DNA from: Flavobacteriaceae bacterium
GTDB lineage: Bacteria; Bacteroidota; Bacteroidia; Flavobacteriales; Flavobacteriaceae
Direction: 5' to 3'
Length of the DNA stretch: 64,000 nt
Assembly: GCA_002723075.1 (NCBI GenBank)
Contig: PBNJ01000008.1
Span: 17,134-81,133, forward strand
The notes below the pieces were generated by a model. The model searched no databases. It was not told the DNA's origin and worked only from the letters and a program-made list of their open reading frames with translations. Positions 8,866 to 18,254 of the stretch are shown here, piece after piece. Both the position numbers and the translations under genes were made by a program. The first letter of the stretch is position 1. Every line of letters starts with the position of its first letter.

Positions 8866-9736
8866 CCTTTCGCAGTCGTTTAAAACGATTGTGAGTCCAC
8901 AAATAATGACTCGGATCTTCTTTGATTAGGGATTCTAGCTCCTCAGTAAACTGATCCGTAATTTCGAAATCTTTAACTTCTTTTGGGTTCTTCGAAAGCA
9001 CGATGATTTCTGTTTCGTAAAACCCTCTTTTTACACGTCTGACTTTAGCCATTAATACTGGAATATCGTGTTCTTTAGCAATGCGTTCAGCTCCAGTAAA
9101 TACGGGAACTTCAGTTCCGAAAAATGAACGAAAGTAAGTTTTTCTTTTAATTTTTGGAGACTGATCGCTAGCAAATCCATAGAGTGCCAAATGATTGTTT
9201 TCAGCATGCTTTTTTATGCTTGAGACCGTTTCTCGTCGGGGAATTAAAAATGCCCCAAATCGTCGTCTTGCTTTAATAACAAGCTTGTTAAAATATGGAT
9301 TTGCCAAAGGAGCATAAATACCGTATGCTGTATGATCAGAGTAGTACCCCATTGATAAAAGCCATTCATAGCTCGCGTAATGCCCACACATCATAATTAC
9401 AGATTTCCCTTGTAGAGCAAAATCTTGTATTAATGAGGTGTTGTTTACAACAAACCGCTTTTGAATTTGGCTCTTAGATAGAGTTAAGGATTTAAACGTC
9501 TCTAAATACAAATCACAAAAATGTTTATAAACGGCCTTTTCAATAGCAAAACATTGTGCTGGATCATCCCCAAAGCCAGTGCGAATAAGATTCGCACGTA
9601 CGACTTGCTTTCTATATCCAATGATGCGATAAAGCACAAAAGATAAAAAGTCAGAAAAAATATACATCAAGCGAAATGGCAGTAAAGCAAGAAAGTAAAT
9701 AAAAGGGAGTGTGAGAATGTAGGTGAAAAATTTCAT
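8855..9736 (-). CDS. LpxL/HtrB-type lipid A acyltransferase family protein
   Basis: The 293-residue product has an N-terminal membrane segment (residues ~5-38) and the HX4E acyltransferase motif at His119/Glu124 in CGHYASYEW, followed by a basic region ending in HYLWTHNRFKRLR, typical of the lysophospholipid/lauroyl acyltransferase family. It should add a secondary acyl chain to lipid A or a related lipid at the inner membrane, using acyl-ACP or acyl-CoA. The gene overlaps the end of the convergent phosphohexomutase gene by 11 bases. An aminolipid acyltransferase is the main alternative. Confidence 0.85.
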   Translation of the reverse strand: MKFFTYILTLPFIYFLALLPFRLMYIFSDFLSFVLYRIIGYRKQVVRANLIRTGFGDDPAQCFAIEKAVYKHFCDLYLETFKSLTLSKSQIQKRFVVNNTSLIQDFALQGKSVIMMCGHYASYEWLLSMGYYSDHTAYGIYAPLANPYFNKLVIKARRRFGAFLIPRRETVSSIKKHAENNHLALYGFASDQSPKIKRKTYFRSFFGTEVPVFTGAERIAKEHDIPVLMAKVRRVKRGFYETEIIVLSKNPKEVKDFEITDQFTEELESLIKEDPSHYLWTHNRFKRLRKATL

Positions 9737-9753
9737 GAAAGTAGCCTAGAGAA

Positions 9754-9787
9754 TTGTAATTTTTCGATGTGCAAATATATATATTTG
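9754..9787 (+). promoter_or_regulatory. Promoter of the rhomboid gene
   Basis: TTG at 9754-9756 and TATATTTG at 9780-9787 (TAnnTTTG) are separated by 23 bases. The -7 element ends 15 bases before the ATG at 9803 and lies downstream of the other in-frame ATG at 9767, so the later start is preferred. Confidence 0.55.
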
Positions 9788-9802
9788 AGGCCAAATTTGA
9801 AC

Positions 9803-10444
9803 ATGTCAACAGCTCTATTACTTTTGATTGTTTCCAATGTATTGACGTCCTACAAAGGATTTTCAAATATTAGATTTTTTGACCAATACAAGTTTTCGGT
9901 TCTCGGGCTTCAACAAAGGGAGTATTACCGACTGTTGAGCTCTGGATTTTTACACGTTGATATAACACATTTGTTGTTTAACATGTTTGCTCTCTACATA
10001 TTTGGAGATGTCGTCATTCAAATCACAGGGGTTTTTCTATTTGTTCTGATTTATATACTCAGTTTGCTAGCAGGTAATTACTTCACTTTTATCAATCACA
10101 AAAACGAGATAGGATACACTGCTGTAGGGGCTAGCGGAGGGGTTTCAGGTATTGTCTATTCATCCATTCTTCTTTTTCCTCAAATGAAACTGGCCCTTTT
10201 GTTTTTTCCGATCCCAATGCCTGGTTACTTATTTGGGATATTATATCTGCTCTACACCTTGTTTGGTATGAAAAGTCGAAGAGATAACATCGGGCATACT
10301 GCACATTTTGGAGGTGCTGTTTCGGGATTTATAGCCACAATTTTTATTTATCCCAACTTGGTTTATATGCAAACCAACTTAATTTTACTTATGATGATTC
10401 CCTTAATTGTTTATGTCGTGATGAAAAGAAACGGCAACTTATAA
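9803..10444 (+). CDS. Rhomboid-family intramembrane serine protease
   Basis: From the ATG at 9803 the product is 213 residues with about six hydrophobic helices. The catalytic serine sits in GASG (Ser111) and the partner histidine in DNIGHTAHFGGAVSGF (His166/His169). The loop GFLHVDITHLLFNMF near residue 50 is the usual HxxxN region before helix 2. Rhomboids cleave membrane proteins within the bilayer; no substrate is suggested here. The 3' end overlaps the convergent TlpA lipoprotein gene by 6 bases. The longer reading from 9767 adds 12 residues but would start upstream of the promoter. Confidence 0.88.
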   Translation: MSTALLLLIVSNVLTSYKGFSNIRFFDQYKFSVLGLQQREYYRLLSSGFLHVDITHLLFNMFALYIFGDVVIQITGVFLFVLIYILSLLAGNYFTFINHKNEIGYTAVGASGGVSGIVYSSILLFPQMKLALLFFPIPMPGYLFGILYLLYTLFGMKSRRDNIGHTAHFGGAVSGFIATIFIYPNLVYMQTNLILLMMIPLIVYVVMKRNGNL

Positions 10445-11566
10445 ATTGGCCGTAGCATTTTTAAGGATACTTTTAATAGATGCCAAATCATGGCTTCGAG
10501 CAAGTACAGCTCCCTTTTCGTCGATTAAAAACAACTCAGGAATAGATCGTACGTTGTACTCCGCTGCTATGGGGTCTTTCCAGTGTTTGAGGTTTGAAAC
10601 ATGCGTCCAATTCAAATTGTCGTCTTTAATCGCTTGCAACCAGCGTTCATTGTTTCGGTCTAAGGATACACTCATGATCGTTAGTCCTTTACTTCGGTAG
10701 TTGTTGTGCAATTCTACAAGTTCAGGGCTTTGATCGCGACAAGGTTTACACCATGAGGCCCAAAAGTCAATCACAGTAAATTTGCCTTTTGTTTTATACA
10801 AAGAATTGAGTTCGCCAGTTTGACTAGGAGCTTGAAAATCTGGTGCAATTTCTCCAACTTCTGGAAATTCTTTTTCCTTCTCAACTTCTTCCGGATTAAG
10901 TAACTTTTCTATGTTTTGAGCAGATTTAGTTTTTTTGATATGCCCATCTAGTTGATCAAATAAAAGTTGTGCTTCTGCAGAATCGATTTGACCAGATGTC
11001 ACTTGCTGCTCTAGTATTAATGAGGACACATAAGAATCTGGATTGTCAGTGATATAGTTGAGTTCAAAATCTGTCAATTTAGCCACCATATTGTCATATT
11101 GATCTTGTAAATCAGAAATATTTAAGCTGTCTTTTCGTAACATGGCATTTCGAAGTTCAAACGAAATCTCACGTAAAGCCAGGTTAAACGTACTGATCTC
11201 TTCTAAAAACTGACTTACATCAAGGTTAGACTTTGTGCCTCTTACACTCGCATTTTGAATACTGTCCTTAATAGCCTGAACGGTTATTGTTCCTGGCTCT
11301 AAAACCAAGGGCAACAGACTGCGAACCCCCTCAAAATTGAGGTAGTGCATTTCAGGATACTTAGCAGAGCCGGAAAAGCTAAATGTACCAGCTTCAACCA
11401 TTACCGTGTCGATAGGCATGAGCTGAGATTGATCATCTACTCCAAGTAGAAGAACGCTTTGGCCATCTTCTAAGTCGATTGTTCCGTTTAGGGTGTATTC
11501 AGTTGACCCAGAAGAGCAACCGATGATAAAGAGTATAAGAGTGATATATGGAGCTAGTAAACGCAT
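10439..11566 (-). CDS. TlpA/ResA-like thioredoxin-domain lipoprotein with DUF4369-like N-domain
   Basis: The 375-residue product has a lipoprotein signal (lipobox ending at Cys17 in LFIIGC), a beta-rich N-terminal domain of the DUF4369 kind (residues ~22-110), a helical linker, and a C-terminal thioredoxin-like domain (~235-375) with active site CKPC at 273-276 in FWASWCKPCRD. It is expected to be an extracytoplasmic, membrane-anchored thiol-disulfide reductase. The gene has a good promoter on the minus strand at 11580-11609. Its partner proteins are not evident from the neighbours. Confidence 0.87.
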   Translation of the reverse strand: MRLLAPYITLILFIIGCSSGSTEYTLNGTIDLEDGQSVLLLGVDDQSQLMPIDTVMVEAGTFSFSGSAKYPEMHYLNFEGVRSLLPLVLEPGTITVQAIKDSIQNASVRGTKSNLDVSQFLEEISTFNLALREISFELRNAMLRKDSLNISDLQDQYDNMVAKLTDFELNYITDNPDSYVSSLILEQQVTSGQIDSAEAQLLFDQLDGHIKKTKSAQNIEKLLNPEEVEKEKEFPEVGEIAPDFQAPSQTGELNSLYKTKGKFTVIDFWASWCKPCRDQSPELVELHNNYRSKGLTIMSVSLDRNNERWLQAIKDDNLNWTHVSNLKHWKDPIAAEYNVRSIPELFLIDEKGAVLARSHDLASIKSILKNATANL

Positions 11567-11579
11567 TTTTTATTTTTTT

Positions 11580-11609
11580 CAAAGGTAAGTAATGTTTTAG
11601 TATTCTCAA
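11580..11609 (-). promoter_or_regulatory. Promoter of the TlpA-like lipoprotein gene
   Basis: On the minus strand TTG (11607-11609) is followed after 19 bases by TACCTTTG (11580-11587), matching TTG-N19-TAnnTTTG. The start codon at 11566 follows 13 bases later. Confidence 0.65.
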
Positions 11610-11613
11610 TTGA

Positions 11614-11646
11614 TTGAATACATTCCGTAAAATCATCGTATTTTTA
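11614..11646 (+). promoter_or_regulatory. Probable promoter of aroC
   Basis: TTG (11614-11616), 22 bases, then TATTTTTA (11639-11646), one base off the TAnnTTTG consensus, 14 bases before the aroC ATG. It overlaps the divergent promoter of the TlpA gene only partly. Confidence 0.4.
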
Positions 11647-11660
11647 CAAAAAATAAATTC

Positions 11661-12746
11661 ATGGCAGGCAACAAATTCGGTCATATTTTCACACTAACTA
11701 CTTTTGGCGAGTCACACGGTCCTGCTCTAGGCGGAGTAATAGATGGTTGCCCAGCTGGGGTATCCATTGATGAAGATGCGATACAAGCAGATCTTGATCG
11801 AAGAAAACCGGGTCAATCAAAAATTGTAACCCAGCGAAAAGAACCCGATCATGTCGAGATATTTTCTGGGGTTTTTGAGGGGATGACAACAGGAACTCCA
11901 ATAGGTTTTGTGATTCATAATAGCAATCAAAAATCGAAAGATTACGACCATATCAAAAATGCTTATCGACCGTCACATGCGGATTATGTCTATGATAAAA
12001 AATATGGTTTTCGAGATTACAGAGGAGGTGGTCGTAGTTCTGCTCGCGAAACAGCAGCAAGAGTTGTTGCAGGATCTATTGCGAAACAGTTTATGTCTGG
12101 AGTGCAATTTCATGCTTTTGTGTCTGCTGTTGGTGACTTAAAACTTGAAAACCCACATCTCATCAATGATTTTTCATCAATTGAGTCTAATCCCGTTCGT
12201 TGTCCTGACCCTAAAATGGCAAAGGAAATGGAAAATTATATCAAGCAAATTCGCAAAGATGGAGATACTGTTGGCGGGTTGGTTACTTGTGTGATTAAAA
12301 ATGTTCCGATTGGCTTGGGAGAACCCGTATTTGATAAACTTCATGCAGAACTCGGAAAAGCCATGCTTTCAATCAATGCTGTAAAAGGATTTGAATATGG
12401 AAGTGGTTTTGCTGGTGCCTCTTGGCGTGGAAGTCAACACAATGATCTTTTTAACATTGATGGCAGCACAAAAACGAACTATTCTGGAGGTATTCAGGGC
12501 GGGATCAGTAATGGAATGGATATTTACTTCAACGTTGCCTTTAAGCCAGTTGCCACCATCATGCAAGATCAAAATACAATTGACAAATCTGGAAAAGAGA
12601 CCACCATGGAAGGAAAAGGTCGCCATGATCCTTGTGTGGTTCCTCGTGCGGTTCCCATAGTCGAGGCAATGGCCTCGCTCGTGCTTGCAGATTATTTTCT
12701 GATTGCACGTACAAATTCAATTATTGGGGATTTTAATGACTTCTAG
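11661..12746 (+). CDS. aroC: Chorismate synthase
   Basis: AroC (361 residues) makes chorismate from 5-enolpyruvylshikimate-3-phosphate using reduced FMN, the last common step of aromatic biosynthesis. Family motifs are plain: [20 protein letters not shown] at the N-terminus, [20 protein letters not shown] near residue 120 and [20 protein letters not shown] near residue 320. Length is normal. The gene is monocistronic in this window, lying divergent from the TlpA lipoprotein gene and convergent with the symporter gene. Confidence 0.97.
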   Translation: MAGNKFGHIFTLTTFGESHGPALGGVIDGCPAGVSIDEDAIQADLDRRKPGQSKIVTQRKEPDHVEIFSGVFEGMTTGTPIGFVIHNSNQKSKDYDHIKNAYRPSHADYVYDKKYGFRDYRGGGRSSARETAARVVAGSIAKQFMSGVQFHAFVSAVGDLKLENPHLINDFSSIESNPVRCPDPKMAKEMENYIKQIRKDGDTVGGLVTCVIKNVPIGLGEPVFDKLHAELGKAMLSINAVKGFEYGSGFAGASWRGSQHNDLFNIDGSTKTNYSGGIQGGISNGMDIYFNVAFKPVATIMQDQNTIDKSGKETTMEGKGRHDPCVVPRAVPIVEAMASLVLADYFLIARTNSIIGDFNDF

Positions 12747-12783
12747 TCCACCGTATAGTTTATGATCCAATAAAGAATCCTTA

Positions 12784-13995
12784 TTATACGTTAAGTTTTT
12801 CCCCTTCGGACTTCGCAATAATCACTGCGCCACAGCTATCACTCCATACATTGACTGTTGTGCGGAACATATCCAGTAGGCGGTCTACAGCGAGTATCAA
12901 ACCGACTCCCTCTAAAGGAAGCCCCATAGCTGAGAGAACAACAGAAATCATTACAAGTCCTGCCATAGGAATACCTGCAGCTCCGATAGAGGCCAATAAT
13001 CCTGTAAGAACCCCAATGATCTGCTCTGTAAATGTCAATTCAATTCCGTAAGCTTGTGCGATAAACATGGCTGCTACGAGCTCGTATAACGCTGTACCAT
13101 CCATATTGACTGTGGCTCCAAGCGGTAGGGTAAAACTTGAGATTTTTGTAGAAACCCCACTATTTTTCTTTACCGCATTCATCGTGAGTGGCAATGTGGC
13201 ATTGCTAGATGAAGTTGAAAAAGCAGTAATCAATGGCGTGCGCATTGCATTAAAATGTTTTATTGGACTTACTCGACCAATGGTTTTTAAGACGATAGGC
13301 AACACAATAAAGGCATGGATAAATAGCGCAAGAATTACAACCAGCATAAACAGACCAAGACGAGAAAAGAGTTCTCCTAAGTCGTTATTTTCGGCAATTT
13401 GTTTGGCGACGATTCCAAAGATCCCATAAGGGGTGAATCGAATCACAAATAAGGTGATTTTCATGATCAGTTCAAATAAGGAATCAAAAAATCCAAGTAA
13501 TATTTTTTGACTTTTTTCTTTGGTTTTCGTGATGAAAAACCCCATTAATATGGCAAAAAATATGATTGACAACATCTGGTTTTCTACCATGGCGACAAAA
13601 AGATTATCAGGAACGATATTCATTAGGGTACTCCCAAAAGACTCTTTTGCAACGCCTAGTCCTTCTACTTGATTGGCAAAGCCCAAATCGGCACCAACAC
13701 CTGGTTTAAAGATGTTTACAATGACCAAACCAGTAAATAAGGCTGCAGTGCTTGTACTTAGATAGTAAGCAATCGTTTTGAAACCCAACCTGCCGAGATT
13801 ATCTCCACTGCCAACATTTGCAATTCCTGAAATAATGGAAGTGAAAATGAGTGGTATGATAATCATCTTTAATGCTTTAATGAAGATGTCACCCATCCAT
13901 GCAACGAGATGAACGTGTTCGCTAAAAAAAAGTCCATACAAAACGGACAGTCCAAAAGCGATGAGAATTTGCCAATATAATGCGAGATTTTTCAT
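12784..13995 (-). CDS. Dicarboxylate/amino acid:cation symporter (DAACS family)
   Basis: The 403-residue protein has the layout of glutamate/aspartate or C4-dicarboxylate symporters: hydrophobic helices throughout, the serine-rich re-entrant loop TAFSTSSSNATLPLTMNAV near residue 260, and the substrate/cation motif LGATVNMDGTALYE near residue 295. It would import acidic amino acids or dicarboxylates with Na+ or H+. The substrate cannot be set from sequence. The gene stands alone on the minus strand, convergent with aroC (37-base gap). Confidence 0.9.
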   Translation of the reverse strand: MKNLALYWQILIAFGLSVLYGLFFSEHVHLVAWMGDIFIKALKMIIIPLIFTSIISGIANVGSGDNLGRLGFKTIAYYLSTSTAALFTGLVIVNIFKPGVGADLGFANQVEGLGVAKESFGSTLMNIVPDNLFVAMVENQMLSIIFFAILMGFFITKTKEKSQKILLGFFDSLFELIMKITLFVIRFTPYGIFGIVAKQIAENNDLGELFSRLGLFMLVVILALFIHAFIVLPIVLKTIGRVSPIKHFNAMRTPLITAFSTSSSNATLPLTMNAVKKNSGVSTKISSFTLPLGATVNMDGTALYELVAAMFIAQAYGIELTFTEQIIGVLTGLLASIGAAGIPMAGLVMISVVLSAMGLPLEGVGLILAVDRLLDMFRTTVNVWSDSCGAVIIAKSEGEKLNV

Positions 13996-14083
13996 GGGGA
14001 AGTGAATATGAATTGATTTGAATTAGATGAACTATTTGGGTTTATTCACTTGCAATATAGTAAAATTGAAAGACTCAACAGAT

Positions 14084-14473
14084 TTATTCTTGAACAAATC
14101 GATCATGGGTTAGTAACGGACAGGCTTTGTGCTTTCCAAACCATAGATATCGATTTTTTGCAATTCTGTCATATAAAAAATCTAGAATAAATCTCGGGAT
14201 GATTTGTATCATTAGGCCAATCCATTTCACATAGGGCAGCTGACGAATAATAAATAAAATTGCTTTGCTTTTGGCATAAATCATCCCTTTTTGACTGAAA
14301 ACCAAAATTGAATCTTCTTTCGGTTCAAGGAATAGATTCTTTGCATAAGGGCTTTCAAGTGTTGAGAATAAAAACTGTTTTTTTTTATCCAGTCGGATTA
14401 AAATTTTCGACAGTTGATTACACAATACACAGATACCGTCAATGAAAACAATATGATGTAGAGTAGAGTTCAT
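14084..14473 (-). CDS. DCC-family thiol-disulfide oxidoreductase-like protein (DUF393)
   Basis: The 129-residue product carries the family motif DxxCxxC near the N-terminus (FIDGICVLCNQL), a thioredoxin-like redox pair, and a hydrophobic segment at IGLMIQIIPRFILDFLYDRI followed by NRYLWFGKHKACPLL. The function of the family is not well defined. The ATG shares its A with the mutS2 stop (TAATG), so the gene is coupled to mutS2. Confidence 0.83.
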   Translation of the reverse strand: MNSTLHHIVFIDGICVLCNQLSKILIRLDKKKQFLFSTLESPYAKNLFLEPKEDSILVFSQKGMIYAKSKAILFIIRQLPYVKWIGLMIQIIPRFILDFLYDRIAKNRYLWFGKHKACPLLTHDRFVQE

Positions 14474-16632
14474 TAAGATCGCTTGACAAGTTCCAATTCA
14501 TCTGTATGGATTTGAGTCTTAAACGTCCCATAATTGACAAAAGCTTTGTTTTTTTCTAAACTATCAATTGTACCAACCGCCTTTCCCTCAAATAAACGAA
14601 CATGGTCTCCAATAAAAAATTGAACTTTTGGACGCTTTTTAACGACCACTTTTGGTTTTTCTTTTTTCTGTTCCCGAACCCTTTCGATTTTTTGCTCAAC
14701 TTCAACTTTCAGCTTTTTCTTCTCTGCTTTTTTCTTGCGAATCACAGCAGCAGACTGTTTTTTTCGCTTTGCATTCTCAAATTCAATGAGTTGTAAAAGC
14801 CCTGCAACCAAGGGTCTCTTTTTACCATTTAGAAAATAGGATTCGGCGAGCTCATTTACCTTATTTCCTAAAACAATCATTCTTTGATCCTGATCAAAAA
14901 GACTTTGGTAGCTCTCTAATTTTGCTTTCACTTTCGCATTTAGCTTTTCCAATTTCTCATTTTGCTTTTTAGACTTGAGGGCTTCATTTTGTAAGTCTTT
15001 GGTGTTTTTTGCCATCGTTGAACGTTCGCGCTGCATTTTGGCAAGAGTTGCGTCAAAACGTACTTTTCCTCTTTCGATCTTCTTCTTCGCACGATTGATC
15101 AAACGGTATGGGATTCCATTTTTCTGGGCGACTTCAAAGGTAAAGGAACTCCCAGCTTCACCTGTCACTAGTTGAAAGGTAGGGGAGAGCTGATTTCGGT
15201 CAAACTGCATATTGGCATTTGCAGCATGGGGCAATTCATCAGCCAATAATTTTAGGTTGGTGTAGTGTGTAGTAATCACCCCAAGAGATTTTTCTTGATA
15301 GAAAACCTCCAAAAAGATTTCTGCCAATGCACCGCCAAGTTCAGGATCTGACCCGGTTCCAAATTCGTCGATTAGCAGTAAACTCTTCTCATTGCATTTC
15401 TTTAAAAATCGATTCATGTTTTTGAGTCGATAGCTGTAGGTGCTCAATTCATTTTCAATAGATTGGTTGTCTCCAATATCCGTCAATATGCTTTCAAATA
15501 TGCACATATGAGATTGAGGATGGACTGGAACGAGAAAGCCGGTTTGTACCATAAGCTGAAGCAGTCCAATCGTCTTTAGAGTGATACTTTTCCCTCCGGC
15601 GTTAGGACCTGAAATGACCAGAATTCGGAGTTCACTGTGGAGGTGGATGGTCTGGGGGTAGGTGGCTTGATTTTTTTGTTTGTTTGACAAATAGAGTAGG
15701 GGATGATAGGCATCTTTCAAGTCCAAGTCCGCACTGTCATTTAACTTTGGCATTACGCCATTCATTTCTTTTGCATATGATGCCTTGGCACAAATCATAT
15801 CGATTTCAGTGGTGTAGCGTTGGTAATTGGCGAGTAACTCTTCATAAGGTCTCATCCAATTGGTCAACTCCTTCAAAATACGATCGATTTCCTCTTGTTC
15901 GTCATAGATTAGGTTCTCCATTTCCTGACTATATTGCACCACAGCTTGGGGCTCTATGTATACAATACTCCCTGTTTTACTACTTCCTAAAAGAGAACCT
16001 TTAACCTTACGGCGGTACATCGCCTTCACAGCCAACACCCTACGATTTGAAACAACAGTTTCTTTAATATCATCAAGAAAACCTGAGCTTTGATACTTGC
16101 TCATAGCTGATCCAAAACTCTGATTGATTTTACCACGGACTTGATCCATCTGTTTGCGAATGACAGCAAGAGAATCAGAGGCTTGGTTGCGAACCTCTCC
16201 AAAACGATCAATCACCCGATCGATTTCTTTTGGAATGGATTTTTCAATCGGTATGTCCTCTCCAAATTTGTAAAGTTGGGGGAAAAAGAGTTTATTTTTT
16301 TTAAAAAATCGGAGGAGACTCTGCGCAGTTTTTGTCAAATGCGCGATGTGTTGAAAGAGCTCGATCTCAATCTTGCTATTTTCAATAGAAAGCAAGCCCA
16401 AGGCCTTGTCGATAGACTCAAACCCATGATTGGGGATATTGTGTTCATTGCTAAATGAACTATTGTACTCGTTGACTCGTTCAATTTCAATTTGAATCCG
16501 AGAAAAAGAAGTAAAGGGACGAAGTGTGAGTAGTGATGATTTTCCCAATTCAGTTGCGCAGCGTGAAGCAGCTTGTTCGAGGACAATATCGAACTCTAAG
16601 TCGGTTATGGATTTTTCGCTAATCTTTTTCAT
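14473..16632 (-). CDS. mutS2: MutS2-type ATPase lacking a Smr domain
   Basis: The 719-residue product has the MutS core: a helical lever region (residues ~1-310), then the ATPase with Walker A GPNAGGKSITLKTIG near residue 345 and LLIDEFGTGSDPELG near residue 420. A lysine-rich coiled coil follows (~520-655). The C-terminus ends in a small beta segment (GDHVRLFEGKAVGTIDSLEKN) and lacks the Smr nuclease domain that closes MutS2 in Bacillus and Helicobacter. MutS2 proteins act on recombination intermediates or on collided ribosomes, not on mismatches; without Smr, nuclease activity is unlikely. The same short form is, as I recall, usual in flavobacteria. Confidence 0.9.
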   Translation of the reverse strand: MKKISEKSITDLEFDIVLEQAASRCATELGKSSLLTLRPFTSFSRIQIEIERVNEYNSSFSNEHNIPNHGFESIDKALGLLSIENSKIEIELFQHIAHLTKTAQSLLRFFKKNKLFFPQLYKFGEDIPIEKSIPKEIDRVIDRFGEVRNQASDSLAVIRKQMDQVRGKINQSFGSAMSKYQSSGFLDDIKETVVSNRRVLAVKAMYRRKVKGSLLGSSKTGSIVYIEPQAVVQYSQEMENLIYDEQEEIDRILKELTNWMRPYEELLANYQRYTTEIDMICAKASYAKEMNGVMPKLNDSADLDLKDAYHPLLYLSNKQKNQATYPQTIHLHSELRILVISGPNAGGKSITLKTIGLLQLMVQTGFLVPVHPQSHMCIFESILTDIGDNQSIENELSTYSYRLKNMNRFLKKCNEKSLLLIDEFGTGSDPELGGALAEIFLEVFYQEKSLGVITTHYTNLKLLADELPHAANANMQFDRNQLSPTFQLVTGEAGSSFTFEVAQKNGIPYRLINRAKKKIERGKVRFDATLAKMQRERSTMAKNTKDLQNEALKSKKQNEKLEKLNAKVKAKLESYQSLFDQDQRMIVLGNKVNELAESYFLNGKKRPLVAGLLQLIEFENAKRKKQSAAVIRKKKAEKKKLKVEVEQKIERVREQKKEKPKVVVKKRPKVQFFIGDHVRLFEGKAVGTIDSLEKNKAFVNYGTFKTQIHTDELELVKRS

Positions 16633-16657
16633 CGCATTTCCTTACCTTCGGAAAAAG

Positions 16658-16665
16658 CAAAACTA
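16658..16665 (-). promoter_or_regulatory. -7 element for mutS2
   Basis: The minus strand reads TAGTTTTG (TAnnTTTG) 25 bases before the mutS2 ATG. It lies in the 43-base gap between the divergent mutS2 and ung start codons; no clear -33 TTG is seen at the usual distance. Confidence 0.45.
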
Positions 16666-16675
16666 ACTTTTTTTG

Positions 16676-17341
16676 ATGAATGTTAAGCTGGAATCTAGCT
16701 GGAAAGCCGCACTCGCCGAGGAGTTTACAAAACCCTATTTTGTCGATTTGACAAACTTTGTTCGCGATGCGTATCGAACGAACACAGTATACCCACCAGC
16801 TCGTTTAATTTTTCATGCACTTAACTCTTGTCCATTAACTGACACAACTGTCGTCATACTAGGTCAAGACCCTTACCATGGGCCGGGTCAGGCACATGGA
16901 TTGAGCTTTTCTGTCCCAGACGGGGTTTCACATCCACCCTCGTTGATCAATATCTTTAAAGAACTCGAAACGGATATTGGAAAGGATTATCCCCAAAATG
17001 GGTCTTTAGCTTCGTGGGCATCACAAGGGGTTTTGCTGCTCAATGCGATATTAACCGTTCTAGCAAGTCAGGCAGGAAGTCATCAAAATAAAGGGTGGGA
17101 GCAATTTACAGACGCTGTTATTGATGTAATTTCAACCCAATGTGATCATGTTGTCTTTATGCTTTGGGGAAACTATGCCAAGCAAAAAGGGAAACGAATT
17201 GATCGAGAACGGCATCTTGTGCTCACATCAGGACATCCATCGCCCTTGAGTGCAAATCGGGGACTATGGTTTGGAAATCGTCACTTTAGTCAAGCCAATA
17301 CCTACCTAATTAGCAAAGGGAAATTACCAATTTATTGGTAG
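16676..17341 (+). CDS. ung: Uracil-DNA glycosylase (family 1)
   Basis: Ung (221 residues) removes uracil from DNA. The water-activating motif GQDPYHG is at residues 63-69 (Asp65 catalytic), the uracil-binding region LLLNAILTVLA near 122, and the minor-groove loop HPSPLS with the catalytic histidine near residue 188. The ATG at 16676 is used; the TTG just before it is probably not the start. The gene is divergent from mutS2, pairing two DNA-maintenance genes. Confidence 0.96.
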   Translation: MNVKLESSWKAALAEEFTKPYFVDLTNFVRDAYRTNTVYPPARLIFHALNSCPLTDTTVVILGQDPYHGPGQAHGLSFSVPDGVSHPPSLINIFKELETDIGKDYPQNGSLASWASQGVLLLNAILTVLASQAGSHQNKGWEQFTDAVIDVISTQCDHVVFMLWGNYAKQKGKRIDRERHLVLTSGHPSPLSANRGLWFGNRHFSQANTYLISKGKLPIYW

Positions 17342-17381
17342 AAAGAATTCAGCAGAAATTTTATTGAATCCAGTTTTAATA

Positions 17382-18254
17382 TTATAAAAAGAATCCATTT
17401 TTGATGGCATTTGTAACTCGTTCGATCATATTAAAAACTGCTTTGTCGGGTTGATCAGAAAATGTACCATGAAAACGATTGGCGAGAATGGCAGAAATTG
17501 AAATTGCTCTATGACCAAAAATTTGACTTAATCCATAAATCCCCGCAGTCTCCATATCGAAATTGGTAATCAAACAATTATTATAGTTAAAATTCATTAA
17601 GTTATTATTGTTGTGAAATAATAGATTCTTCGTTCTCAAGTGCCGTCCTTGTGGGGCATAGAAACCAGGGCTTGTCGCGATAATTCCTTTTTCCATTCCG
17701 AGTTTAACACAGTCATTAATCAGGGTTGAATCACCTTCAGCAAAGTAGGGGTGATTGATTTTTTTGGGCATTCTCAAGTGATTGTACAGAGAAATTGCAA
17801 GAGGGTGTTCGCACATACTGGGATTGTAATAATGCATTAGGTTGTCAAATCCGATCGCTGCTTCTGCCACGACTAAGCTGTTGAGCTCAATGTTGTCTTG
17901 AATTGCACCTGAAGTCCCTAGTCGGATAAAAGTCAAAGGGATGGGGGAGTTAAGCGGTTTTCCAGTCTTGAGATCCAGTGAAAACAAAGCATCGAGTTCG
18001 TTGAGAACAATATCGATATTGTCTGTTCCCATCCCTGTTGAAATCACACTAACCTCTCGGCTTCCCAATAGACCAGTATGAATACAAATTTCTCTTTTAC
18101 GGTTTATATAGTCAATTCGGTCAAAAAATTGAGATACAGTTGGAACACGATCAGGATCTCCAACAGTTATAATGAGAGGCGCACAATGTTCAGGTCGAAT
18201 CCCCAAGTGGTATATCGAACCATCGTCATTAAGAATGAGTTCTGCTTCGTTCAT
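17382..18254 (-). CDS. Nucleoside phosphorylase (uridine phosphorylase-like)
   Basis: The 290-residue product belongs to the PNP/UDP phosphorylase superfamily: phosphate-binding GDPDRVPTVSQFF near residue 32, IRLGTSGAIQDNI near residue 110, and the substrate-site segment NFDMETAGIYGLSQIFGHRA near residue 222. It would split a nucleoside with phosphate into base and ribose-1-phosphate, a salvage step. Uridine is the likeliest substrate by similarity but this is not certain. The start ATG overlaps the stop of the eIF1-like gene by 4 bases (ATGA). Confidence 0.85.
   Translation of the reverse strand: MNEAELILNDDGSIYHLGIRPEHCAPLIITVGDPDRVPTVSQFFDRIDYINRKREICIHTGLLGSREVSVISTGMGTDNIDIVLNELDALFSLDLKTGKPLNSPIPLTFIRLGTSGAIQDNIELNSLVVAEAAIGFDNLMHYYNPSMCEHPLAISLYNHLRMPKKINHPYFAEGDSTLINDCVKLGMEKGIIATSPGFYAPQGRHLRTKNLLFHNNNNLMNFNYNNCLITNFDMETAGIYGLSQIFGHRAISISAILANRFHGTFSDQPDKAVFNMIERVTNAIKNGFFL

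Noticed and set aside
12752..12790. Weak inverted repeat between aroC and the symporter gene
   Set aside because: The arms are short, AT-rich and partly inside the coding end; no T tract.
15684..16004. 106-codon plus-strand frame inside mutS2
   Set aside because: Antisense shadow of a well-supported gene; no motifs of its own.
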